Below, piece by piece: positions 5,413 to 12,891 of a stretch of 15,562 nt of DNA (positions are counted from its first letter, which is position 1; every line of letters begins with the position of its first letter). The stretch comes from W11650 sp963550755 (GTDB lineage: Bacteria; Bacillota; Clostridia; Lachnospirales; Vallitaleaceae): the NCBI GenBank assembly GCA_963550755.1, contig CAUVDV010000045.1:1-15562 (forward strand). The letters are read 5' to 3'. The position numbers and the translations under genes were made by a program. Under the pieces are notes generated by a model. It was not told where the DNA came from. It saw only the letters and a program-made list of their open reading frames with translations, and did no database searches.

Positions 5413-6414
5413 ATGGAACAATGGAAGATAGCGGTACTAATGCCGAATAATGAAATCCGCCGATCTTTTTTTAACGAAGAAGTGTGTCGTGAACTGGAAA
5501 AACTAGGGACAATTTATTGGAATCATAGCCGGGAACATTACCGCGAAGAAGAACTGAAGCGGATTTTACCGGGTATGGATGTGGTAATTACCGGTTGGGG
5601 TTGTCGGGCGCTGACGGAAGATGTGCTGCAGTCGGCCGATCGCCTGAAAATTTTGGCTCATACCGGAGGAACCGTGTCTTTTGTCGCACCGCCGGCTGTC
5701 TATGCCAAAGGAATTCGGGTGTTAAGCGGCAATGAGATTTATGCGTTGTCTGTGGCCGAGGGAACAATTGCATATATGCTTTTGGCCTTGCGCCGGATAC
5801 CGGAGTATATGGAAGAAATGAGGGAACAGGGCTGGAAGCCGGTCGATTATTACAGTCAGGGATTACTGGAAGCGGAGGTTGGCATTGTCGGTTTTGGTGC
5901 TATTGCCGGACATTTAGTCCGACTTTTAAAGCCTTTCGGGGTTCGGCTAAAGGTGTGCAGCTCTCATATGAGCGTGCAGGATTTAAAAGCAATCGGTGCG
6001 GAAAAGGTGGAATTGGAAGAGATCTTTCGCTGCAAGGTGATTAGTCTGCATGGCGCCGGCGGATCTCAGCGCCGGATCGGCAAAGAGCTTTTAAATAAAA
6101 TGCAGGATTTTTCGGTGTTAATCAATACAGCCAGAGGAGATTTGCTGGATGAAGAAGCTTTAGCTGAGATCATGGTCAGCCGGCCGCGCCTGCGGGCGGT
6201 GCTGGATGTCTTTGCGGAAGAGCCATTGCCGGCAGAAAGTCCGCTGCGGCAGCTGAGAAACGTTTATTTAATGCCGCATATGGCCGGGCCGACGGTTGAC
6301 CGCCGGCCGCTGGTCACTATGGGTCTGATTCGGGATATCCAAGCGCTGCAGCATGGAGAGGAGGCGGAACTTGAGATCAAAGCGGAACGGGCTAAGTTTA
6401 TGAGCCGGACTTAG
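5413..6414 (+). CDS. D-isomer-specific 2-hydroxyacid dehydrogenase
   Basis: This 333-residue cytoplasmic enzyme is predicted to interconvert a 2-hydroxy acid and a 2-keto acid with NAD(P). The nucleotide-binding loop is G160-F-G162-A-I-A-G166. The catalytic triad expected of the family is visible as R241 (in NTARGD), E270 (in AEEP) and H289 (in MPHMAG). The ATG at 5413 has GGGAGG 6 nt upstream. An in-frame ATG at 5386 lacks a comparable site and is less likely. The gene is the second of the locus, preceded by the tandem repeat and putative leader structure. With the aldolase downstream, a role in handling a 2-keto acid cleavage product or a sugar acid is plausible. Phosphoglycerate-, glycerate- and other specificities cannot be told apart here. 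Confidence 0.88.
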   Translation: MEQWKIAVLMPNNEIRRSFFNEEVCRELEKLGTIYWNHSREHYREEELKRILPGMDVVITGWGCRALTEDVLQSADRLKILAHTGGTVSFVAPPAVYAKGIRVLSGNEIYALSVAEGTIAYMLLALRRIPEYMEEMREQGWKPVDYYSQGLLEAEVGIVGFGAIAGHLVRLLKPFGVRLKVCSSHMSVQDLKAIGAEKVELEEIFRCKVISLHGAGGSQRRIGKELLNKMQDFSVLINTARGDLLDEEALAEIMVSRPRLRAVLDVFAEEPLPAESPLRQLRNVYLMPHMAGPTVDRRPLVTMGLIRDIQALQHGEEAELEIKAERAKFMSRT

Positions 6415-6449
6415 ATAGACGACGTTATTTTTATGTTTACGGAGCCTAA

Positions 6450-6498
6450 TTTTCCGCCGCCGGCGAAAGAATGGCAGCTTTGACCATACGGCGGAAAA
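6450..6498 (+). promoter_or_regulatory. intercistronic hairpin upstream of the binding-protein gene
   Basis: TTTTCCGCC (6450-6458) is complementary to GGCGGAAAA (6490-6498), enclosing an inner ATGG (6471-6474)/CCAT (6484-6487) stem. It has no T-tract on the plus strand, so it is unlikely to terminate plus-strand transcription. It could mark a processing or stability element that separates the dehydrogenase mRNA from the highly expressed binding-protein mRNA. Confidence 0.4.
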
Positions 6499-6541
6499 AG
6501 AAGCTTTTAGTTTGAAACTATAATCAAATAGGAGGGAAAAC

Positions 6542-8197
6542 ATGAGAAAAATTAAGAATCGTAGGTTTATGACACTGCTGTCGTTTTTGATCGCGGCTAT
6601 GTTTTTCTTTAGCAGCTGCGGCTCGCAAACGCAAACCAACCAAACTAAGGAAGAAACAAAGGAGAATGTGACCAAGACTGAGGACACGGGCAAAACGGAG
6701 ACCGAACCGGCCAAAGAGCAGGTGCCGGCGGAAGATTTGACCAGAACCGGCGGTTTAAAGCTGCCCTTAGTCAGTGAACCGGTGACGCTGACCTGGATGG
6801 TGCCCTCAGATGTGGAAAACTTAAACGATTTGCCGGTGATTAAGGAAATCAGCAAGCGGACAGGAATTACTCTTGATTTAATGCCCTATCCGAAAAAAAG
6901 CTATGTTGAGAAGTTAAACACTATGATCGGCAGCGGCAACTTACCGGATATTGTCAATGGCATTAGTTTGGCCGAAGCCAACGCATACGGCCAAATGGGC
7001 GCATTTGCCGATATTACCGAATATTTGGAAGAACTGCCGAACTTTAAGGCGCTGTTTGTTGATGACCGGGAAAATAACTGGGTCATGTACTCCTGGGCCA
7101 GTGACAGTGGTTCCGTTTATAAGTGGCCGATTTACGGTTTATCCAGAGATGTCAATCATGGCTTGATGTACCGGGCGGACATTTTTGAGAAGCTGGGAAT
7201 CAAGCCGTGGACCAATACCGAAGAGTTTTATGACGCTTTGGTCAAATTAAAAGAAGCATATCCGGATTCTTATCCGTTTTCTTCCAAAAACGGAGCAAAT
7301 ATTTTCCGAAACTTAGGCAGATATTGGAATGTTTCCGACAGCCGGTTTCCGTTTTTCTATGACGAAACGGACGGTCAATGGAAGTTTGCCGGAACCTCGC
7401 CCGTTTATAAGGATATGCTGGACCTGATGAAGAAAATGTATCAAAACGGCTTATTGGATTTGGAGTTTTTAACCGATACGCAGGATTCCTGGTCGGCCAA
7501 GATAACAAATGATAAATCCTTTGTCTTCTGGGATTGGATTGGCCGGATGAGTTTGTTTAAGGGTCAGGTTGGCGACGCCAACCCAGATTTTGATTTGGAG
7601 TTCGGTCATCCCATTGGCTCAGGCAAGCAGAACACTTTGGCCAAGGTCGAGTCCTTCGGTCCGACGGTCACCAAAGGTAAAAATGAACTGGCTGCCTTAA
7701 AGCTGCTGGATTATCTGACCAGCCCGGAAGGGAGCGAGCTGTTTACGATTGGTATTGTTGGGGAAAATGTGAAATTTGACGAGACTGGTAAGCCGGTATA
7801 CCCGGAATTAAAGGATGAGCCGCTGATTGACATTAACCTGCTGGAGTCGCGCTATGGCATGTGGATTGAAGGCAGCTATGTCCGGCCGGATCATCGCAGC
7901 GTTTATTACAATTATACGGAAGCTGAGCAAAAAGCGCAGGATATGGCCAATAAGACATCCGGTTACAATCCGGCCGATCCGGAACTAAAATTGACGGATG
8001 AGGAAACCGAAAGCTATGCCGGGATTGTCACTAAGCTGACGCAGGAACTGCAAACCTTCTCGTCTAAGTATGTGACCGATGATTCCTTCGGCGATAAGGA
8101 ATGGGAAGCATTTGGCCAAAGCGCTGAGTCTATGGATTTAAGCACGGCGCTGAAGATTTTAAACGATGCGCAGGCCAGATTTAACGGAAGCAAATAA
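6542..8197 (+). CDS. ABC transporter sugar-binding lipoprotein (CUT1, LplA/YtcQ-like)
   Basis: A basic N-terminus and hydrophobic core are followed by a lipobox ending FSSC with C26 as the lipidated residue, then a Thr/Glu/Lys-rich linker to about residue 65. The rest is a family 1 extracellular solute-binding domain (LTWMVPSDVENLNDLPVIKEI and the TGITLDLMPYPKKSY region are typical). At 551 residues it matches the long Firmicute LplA-type proteins that serve oligosaccharide importers. An AGGAGGG site lies 5 nt before the ATG. It should be tethered outside the membrane, delivering substrate to the two permeases encoded next. The GH20 enzyme in the same locus points to an amino-sugar-containing oligosaccharide, but ligand specificity is inferred only. 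Confidence 0.92.
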   Translation: MRKIKNRRFMTLLSFLIAAMFFFSSCGSQTQTNQTKEETKENVTKTEDTGKTETEPAKEQVPAEDLTRTGGLKLPLVSEPVTLTWMVPSDVENLNDLPVIKEISKRTGITLDLMPYPKKSYVEKLNTMIGSGNLPDIVNGISLAEANAYGQMGAFADITEYLEELPNFKALFVDDRENNWVMYSWASDSGSVYKWPIYGLSRDVNHGLMYRADIFEKLGIKPWTNTEEFYDALVKLKEAYPDSYPFSSKNGANIFRNLGRYWNVSDSRFPFFYDETDGQWKFAGTSPVYKDMLDLMKKMYQNGLLDLEFLTDTQDSWSAKITNDKSFVFWDWIGRMSLFKGQVGDANPDFDLEFGHPIGSGKQNTLAKVESFGPTVTKGKNELAALKLLDYLTSPEGSELFTIGIVGENVKFDETGKPVYPELKDEPLIDINLLESRYGMWIEGSYVRPDHRSVYYNYTEAEQKAQDMANKTSGYNPADPELKLTDEETESYAGIVTKLTQELQTFSSKYVTDDSFGDKEWEAFGQSAESMDLSTALKILNDAQARFNGSK

Positions 8198-8275
8198 TTT
8201 AACGGCGCTTAGAGCCGGCTTTCTGGCTTTACGGTACAACCGGTGAGGACTTTTAAAAAAGGTCTAAAGTTTGGC

Positions 8276-8317
8276 AAAAACCGTCATATCGCACCGGCAG
8301 GCGGTATGATGGTTTTT
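8276..8317 (+). terminator. attenuating hairpin between binding-protein and permease genes
   Basis: A 17-bp stem (8276-8292 with 8301-8317, including two G-U pairs) begins AAAAACC and ends GGTTTTT, with an 8-nt loop. The T-tract is part of the stem, a pattern seen in intrinsic terminators. It lies 79 bases after the binding-protein stop and 18 bases before the permease ATG. Partial termination here would give more binding protein than permease, a common stoichiometry in CUT1 operons. Confidence 0.7.
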
Positions 8318-8334
8318 AAGAATGGGAGAATAAA

Positions 8335-9267
8335 ATGGCAAAGCAAAAAAAACAAACAACGAAATCTTCATTATGGGCAAATTTAAAGCGGGACCGGCAA
8401 TTATTATTATTGCTGCTGCCCGGAATGCTGTTTTATCTGGTGTTTCGATACGGCCCGATGTACGGTCTGGTTATTGCCTTTAAAAAATACAGTCCGTTTT
8501 TGGGGGTGTTCAAGAGTCCTTGGGTGGGCTTGGCTAATTTTCAAAAATTCTTTGCAACCGGGGATTTTTGGCTGTTATTTAAAAATACAATGCTGCTGGG
8601 TCTATATAATCTTTTGTGGTCATTTCCGATTACCGTCGCTTTTGCCCTGTTTTTAAACGAAGTCCGGCATCAGCGCTATAAAAAATTGGTGCAGACGATC
8701 AGTTATCTGCCGACATTTTTATCGGTGGTTATCATTTGCAGCATTACAATTGACTTTTTGTCGCCGAATGGCGGAATGATGAACCGACTGCTGGCGCTGT
8801 TTGGACTGGAACCGGTTTATTTTATGACAATGCCGAAAGCGTTTCGCACGATTTATATTGCTTCCGGGATATGGTCGGGCATGGGGAGTGGTGCGATTAT
8901 TTACCTGGCGGCTCTGGCCGGCGTGGACGCTGGGCTTTACGAGGCGGCTCGGATTGACGGCTGCTCCAGACTGCGCATGATGTGGAGCATTACCATTCCG
9001 TCGATTATGCCGACGATTATTACGATGCTGATTTTAAGCGCGGCCAATATTATTAAAGTCGGAGCCGATAAGATCCTGCTGCTGTATAATCCGATGACTT
9101 ATGAGGTAGCCGATGTGTTCGCCACTTATGTTTACCGGCGGGCGTTTAATCTGCACGATTATGGTTTTGCCGCCGCGGTTGGTGTTTTTGAGTCGGTGGC
9201 CGCTTGTATTTTGCTGATTGTCAGCAACCGAATCAGCCGCTCGGCTACCGGTGAAAGTCTGTGGTAA
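8335..9267 (+). CDS. CUT1 ABC transporter permease (LplB/UgpA-like)
   Basis: This 310-residue inner-membrane protein has about six hydrophobic helices after a Lys/Gln-rich cytoplasmic N-terminus. The first spans roughly residues 22-41, followed by RYGPMYGLVIAFKKY, typical of LplB-type permeases. The EAA loop that contacts the ATPase is visible as E203-A-A-R-I-D-G209 followed by the SRLRMMWSITIPSIMP stretch. The ATG has GGGAGA upstream at about 6 nt. It pairs with the permease encoded 12 bases downstream to form the translocation pore. No ATPase gene is in the locus, so it presumably uses a shared MsmK/MsmX-type ATPase encoded elsewhere. Confidence 0.93.
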   Translation: MAKQKKQTTKSSLWANLKRDRQLLLLLLPGMLFYLVFRYGPMYGLVIAFKKYSPFLGVFKSPWVGLANFQKFFATGDFWLLFKNTMLLGLYNLLWSFPITVAFALFLNEVRHQRYKKLVQTISYLPTFLSVVIICSITIDFLSPNGGMMNRLLALFGLEPVYFMTMPKAFRTIYIASGIWSGMGSGAIIYLAALAGVDAGLYEAARIDGCSRLRMMWSITIPSIMPTIITMLILSAANIIKVGADKILLLYNPMTYEVADVFATYVYRRAFNLHDYGFAAAVGVFESVAACILLIVSNRISRSATGESLW

Positions 9268-9279
9268 GGGGGAAACCAG

Positions 9280-10137
9280 ATGAAAGAAAAGTTCGGTTTA
9301 TTTGATATCCTTGTTTACTGCCTGATGGCGGTAATATTGGTGGTAATTTTGTACCCTATTTTAAATGTAGTGGCAATTTCCTTTAGTTCCGCCCAGTATG
9401 TGGCGCGCAATCAGGTTAGTATTTGGCCGCGTGGCTTTACGCTCAGCGCTTATCAGGAAATTCTGTCCAGTCAGCGGATTCCGCAGGCGTATTGGAACAC
9501 CTTGCTTTATACCGGATTGGGAACAACGGTTAACATTATTATGACGGTGCTGACGGCATACCCGCTGTCCCGCTCAAAACTGACGGGACGAAAAATTTTT
9601 ATGGGCATTATCTTATTTACCATGTTTTTCAATGGCGGGATTATTCCGACTTTCATTGTGGTGCAGGCGCTGGGGATGAGAAATACGATTTGGTCGATGA
9701 TCTTGCCAAACGCCATTTGGACGATGGAATTGCTGATTATGATCAGCTTTTTTCGCTCGATTCCTTTGGCGCTTCATGAGTCGGCCACATTGGATGGAGC
9801 CTCGGAATTTAAAATTTTGTTTCGGATTTTTCTGCCGCTGTCCAAAGCGGCGCTGGCATCCATTGGCTTGTTTTACTTTATGGGACAATGGAACAGCTAT
9901 TTTTTGCCTTTGATTTATTTAGACCATCAAAGAATGTATCCATTACAGTTGGTGTTAAAAGATATGCTGCTGGATGAAAGCGCGACGATTTCCAATGTAG
10001 CGAGCAGTTCGCAATTAACGCCGGCCTCCTTGAAAAATGCTGTGATTTTTATTACAATGGTACCGGTGATGATTATTTATCCGATCGTCCAAAAATATTT
10101 TGTGAAAGGCGTTATGCTGGGCTCGGTCAAAGGGTGA
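9280..10137 (+). CDS. CUT1 ABC transporter permease (LplC/UgpE-like)
   Basis: This 285-residue inner-membrane protein is the second half of the pore. It has an N-terminal helix (about residues 10-32, LVYCLMAVILVVILYPILN) and an EAA loop at E167-S-A-T-L-D-G173 followed by a FKILFRIFLPL helix. Its C-terminus resembles LplC/YtcP-type permeases (ends in VKGVMLGSVKG). GGGGGA lies just upstream of the ATG, and the gene starts 12 bases after its partner. Together with the lipoprotein and the first permease it forms an importer of the carbohydrate uptake transporter-1 family. Confidence 0.93.
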   Translation: MKEKFGLFDILVYCLMAVILVVILYPILNVVAISFSSAQYVARNQVSIWPRGFTLSAYQEILSSQRIPQAYWNTLLYTGLGTTVNIIMTVLTAYPLSRSKLTGRKIFMGIILFTMFFNGGIIPTFIVVQALGMRNTIWSMILPNAIWTMELLIMISFFRSIPLALHESATLDGASEFKILFRIFLPLSKAALASIGLFYFMGQWNSYFLPLIYLDHQRMYPLQLVLKDMLLDESATISNVASSSQLTPASLKNAVIFITMVPVMIIYPIVQKYFVKGVMLGSVKG

Positions 10138-10156
10138 TCAAAGAAAGGAAACGGCG

Positions 10157-10783
10157 ATGGCAAGGAAAGAAAGAAATGCGGAAAAATCAAGACGGGATAT
10201 TTTAGCGGCAGCAGAGGAACAATTTTCGGAAAAGGGCTTTTATGGGGCGAGAGTTGATGAGATCGCCGAGCAGGCTCAAATCAATAAACGAATGATTTAT
10301 GAATATTTTGAAAATAAGGAAACGCTGTATAAAAAGGTACTGTTTGAGGTTTATCACCGCATGGAAGGCGCCGAAAAAGAACTTTTAAAAAATGATTTAT
10401 CCGGCAGAGAATTAATTGGCGGGATTATATCAACATATTTTGATTTTTTGGAAAAAAACACATCGTTTGTTAATATCCTGATGTGGGAAAACCTAAATAA
10501 AGGGAAGTATTTGGAAGAAATGCCGGCCGAACAGGTGCGCCGGCAAACTTTAAATATTTTTTGCGAAAAAATTATCGAAGGCAAAAAAGCAGGCATTTTT
10601 TTGCCGGAGATAGATGAGAGGCAGACGGTATTGTCGCTGATCGTGGTATGTTTTGCTAATTTTTCTAATCGTTATACCCTGTCTCGGTTATTTTCACAGA
10701 ATTTAACGGAAAAGGAAATTTTAGAAAAGCGAAAGCAGCATACTTTAGATTTGGTGCTGTCATATATGTGCGGAAAGAATTAA
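10157..10783 (+). CDS. TetR/AcrR-family transcriptional regulator
   Basis: This 208-residue DNA-binding protein has a TetR_N helix-turn-helix at about residues 12-58 (RRDILAAAEEQFSEKGFYGARVDEIAEQAQINKRMIYEYF), with the family-typical tyrosines and K of the recognition region. A mostly helical ligand-binding and dimerisation domain follows at about 75-205. AAAGGA lies 8 nt before the ATG, and the gene starts 19 bases after the permease. Being inside the operon, it probably regulates the operon itself, most simply as a repressor acting on the palindrome at 3856-3882 and released by a sugar-derived ligand. TetR control of a CUT1 sugar locus is less usual than LacI, AraC/two-component or GntR control. 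The ligand is unknown. Confidence 0.92.
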   Translation: MARKERNAEKSRRDILAAAEEQFSEKGFYGARVDEIAEQAQINKRMIYEYFENKETLYKKVLFEVYHRMEGAEKELLKNDLSGRELIGGIISTYFDFLEKNTSFVNILMWENLNKGKYLEEMPAEQVRRQTLNIFCEKIIEGKKAGIFLPEIDERQTVLSLIVVCFANFSNRYTLSRLFSQNLTEKEILEKRKQHTLDLVLSYMCGKN

Positions 10784-10822
10784 AGCGACTGCTTGAGCCT
10801 GGCTGGAGAAAAGGAGAAAAAA

Positions 10823-11842
10823 TTGAACTGGAGTGAAGAAAGATTAAATCAATTGTTAGTAGAGCCGTCGCCGGCTCTGCTGGAGGATATAAAAAAAGTA
10901 AAGGGCGATATTATGATCTTGGGCGCCGGCGGGAAAATGGGGCCGTCTTTAGCGGTGCTGGCCGCTAAGGCTTCCGGTCAAGCGGGGCTGAATAAAAAAA
11001 TATGGGCGGTCTCCCGCTTTTCCGATGAAAATAGCCGCCGCTTTTTGGAAGAGAACGGCGTAACGACGATTTCCGTGGATTTAATGGCGGCAGGAGCGAT
11101 GGACGAGCTTCCGGACGCTGCCAATTTGATTTATATGGCGGGGAAAAAATTCGGCACTAACGGCAATGAAAGCGAAACCTGGAAAATGAACGTCAGTTTG
11201 CCGACTTTAGTAACCAGACGGTTTTCGGGAAGTAATGTTGTGGTTTTTTCTTCCGGCAATATTTATCCGCAGGTTCGCATTTGCAGCGGCGGCTGTGCGG
11301 ACTGGGAAAAACCGGTGCCGGTTGGCGAATATGCTATGAGCACGCTCGGCCGGGAACGAATTTTTGAGGCAGCGGCCAAGGCCGGTGAAATGAAGGTATT
11401 GCTGTACCGGCTGAATTATGCCGTTGATTTACGCTATGGCGTACTGTATGATTTGGCGCAAAAAGTTTTAAAAGAAGAAACGATTGACCTAACTTCCGGG
11501 AACTTTAATTGCGTTTGGCAGGGCTACGCCAATGAGGCGGCAATCAGGGGGTTGCTGCATGCGGCAAGTCCGGCGGCGGTCCTGAACGTGACCGGGCCGG
11601 AAACAATATCGGCCCGCTATGTGGCGGCCGAATTTGGCAAACTGTTTGGCAAAGAGCCAAAACTGGCCGGTGTGGAAGAAGACAGGGCTTATTTAAATAA
11701 TGCGGCTCGCTGTTTTGAGTTATTTGGTTATCCGGCGGTGACTTTGCGGCAAATGATCAAATGGCAGGCTGAATGGCTTTTGTCCGGCGGCCGGGTTTTG
11801 AATATACCGACGCATTATGAAGAAAAGGGAGGAAGCTACTAG
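10823..11842 (+). CDS. SDR-type NAD-dependent epimerase/dehydrogenase with altered active site
   Basis: This is a 339-residue cytoplasmic Rossmann protein of the extended short-chain dehydrogenase/epimerase superfamily. The dinucleotide loop is G34-A-G-G-K-M-G40 inside GDIMILGAGG. A VVVFSSGNIYP strand carries the usual active-site serine. The following tyrosine is Y170, but the canonical YxxxK lysine is missing (Y-A-M-S-T174). R177 is the nearest basic residue. I chose TTG at 10823 because AAGGAG (10811-10816) is 6 nt upstream; an in-frame TTG at 10793 lacks a site. The stop overlaps the next gene's start by one base. Catalysis as a sugar dehydrogenase or epimerase is inferred from family and context. 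The missing lysine makes altered chemistry or substrate possible. Confidence 0.78.
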   Translation: MNWSEERLNQLLVEPSPALLEDIKKVKGDIMILGAGGKMGPSLAVLAAKASGQAGLNKKIWAVSRFSDENSRRFLEENGVTTISVDLMAAGAMDELPDAANLIYMAGKKFGTNGNESETWKMNVSLPTLVTRRFSGSNVVVFSSGNIYPQVRICSGGCADWEKPVPVGEYAMSTLGRERIFEAAAKAGEMKVLLYRLNYAVDLRYGVLYDLAQKVLKEETIDLTSGNFNCVWQGYANEAAIRGLLHAASPAAVLNVTGPETISARYVAAEFGKLFGKEPKLAGVEEDRAYLNNAARCFELFGYPAVTLRQMIKWQAEWLLSGGRVLNIPTHYEEKGGSY

Positions 11843-12891
11843 TGAGAGAAAAGGCCAGAAATATATTACAAAAGGGAACGGTGATACCGGCGCTGCCGTT
11901 GGTTTTATGGGAAGATCGGAGTTTTGATGAAGCCGGGCAGCGAAGGCTGGTGCGCTATTATTTAGAGGCGGGAGCAGGGGGACTGGCGGTAGCCGTACAT
12001 ACAACGCAGTTTGAAATTCGTCAGACCTCGGTTGGGCTGTTTGAACCGCTGATTCGGATTGTGCGCGATGAGATCAGCCGATTTGAACAAAGAACGGAGC
12101 GGACAGTTGTTTGTATTTGCGGCGTTTGCGGGCCGCAGGAAACGGCTTGCCGGGAAGCGGAACTGGCCAAGGAAGCGGGATATGACGCCGTTTTGCTCAG
12201 TCCGAACGGTTTGACGCTCAGCGAAGAAGAGCATTTGCGCCGCGCAGAAGCGGTTTCCCGGATTTTGCCGGTGATTGGCTTTTATTTACAGGCAGCAGTC
12301 GGCGGCCGGAAATTTAGTTATTCCTACTGGCAGAAACTTTGCGCTTTAAAAGGCATAGCGGCAATCAAAGCGGCGCCGTTTAACCGTTATGAAACTTTGG
12401 ATGTGGTTCGGGCGGCAGCTGACAGCGGCCGGGGAAATGAGCTGGCTCTTTATACCGGCAACGATGATAATATTGTATTTGATTTATTAACGGAATTTGA
12501 CGTTGATGGGAAAAAAATCCGCTTTGCCGGGGGCTTGCTTGGACATTGGGCGGTTTGGACACATAGTGCGGTTAAGCTCTATGAAAGGATTTGCCGGGAA
12601 AGAGAAAGCGGTCAAATTTCAGCGGAGCTGCTGACGATTGCCGCTCAGGTCACGGACTGCAACGCGGCTTTTTTTGATACGGCTAATCACTTCAAGGGCT
12701 GCATTACTGGAATTCATGAGGTTTTACACCGCCAGGGACTGATGCCGGGCATATGGACTTTGCAGCCGAAGGAGACGCTGTCTCCGGGACAAGCGGAGGA
12801 AATCGACCGAGTTTGGCGGAGCTATCCGCATTTGGCGGATGACGAATTTGTTCGGCAGTTTCTGCAACGGGAAAGGGAGAGAGAAAATTGA
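11842..12891 (+). CDS. DapA-superfamily (DHDPS/NAL-type) aldolase
   Basis: This 349-residue class I aldolase of the dihydrodipicolinate synthase/N-acetylneuraminate lyase superfamily forms a Schiff base with a pyruvate-like substrate. Key positions are visible: T54-T55 (in VHTTQFE, replacing the usual TTGE), Y148 (in VIGFYLQ) and K176 (in AAIKAAPF). The Y-K distance of 28 equals that of E. coli DapA (Y133, K161). The usual YNxP-type sequence around the tyrosine is replaced by FYLQ. The chain is about 50 residues longer than typical members, the extra sequence being C-terminal. GTG at 11842 overlaps the previous TAG by one base, and GGGAGG lies 9 nt upstream. Given the setting, it probably cleaves a 2-keto-deoxy sugar acid rather than making lysine. 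Substrate is inferred. Confidence 0.85.
   Translation: MREKARNILQKGTVIPALPLVLWEDRSFDEAGQRRLVRYYLEAGAGGLAVAVHTTQFEIRQTSVGLFEPLIRIVRDEISRFEQRTERTVVCICGVCGPQETACREAELAKEAGYDAVLLSPNGLTLSEEEHLRRAEAVSRILPVIGFYLQAAVGGRKFSYSYWQKLCALKGIAAIKAAPFNRYETLDVVRAAADSGRGNELALYTGNDDNIVFDLLTEFDVDGKKIRFAGGLLGHWAVWTHSAVKLYERICRERESGQISAELLTIAAQVTDCNAAFFDTANHFKGCITGIHEVLHRQGLMPGIWTLQPKETLSPGQAEEIDRVWRSYPHLADDEFVRQFLQREREREN

Noticed and set aside
6519..6524. TATAAT as a promoter -10 for the binding-protein gene
   Set aside because: No usable -35 lies 16-18 bp upstream (TTGACC at 6480 is 33 bp away). The implied start would fall inside the ribosome binding site of the gene.
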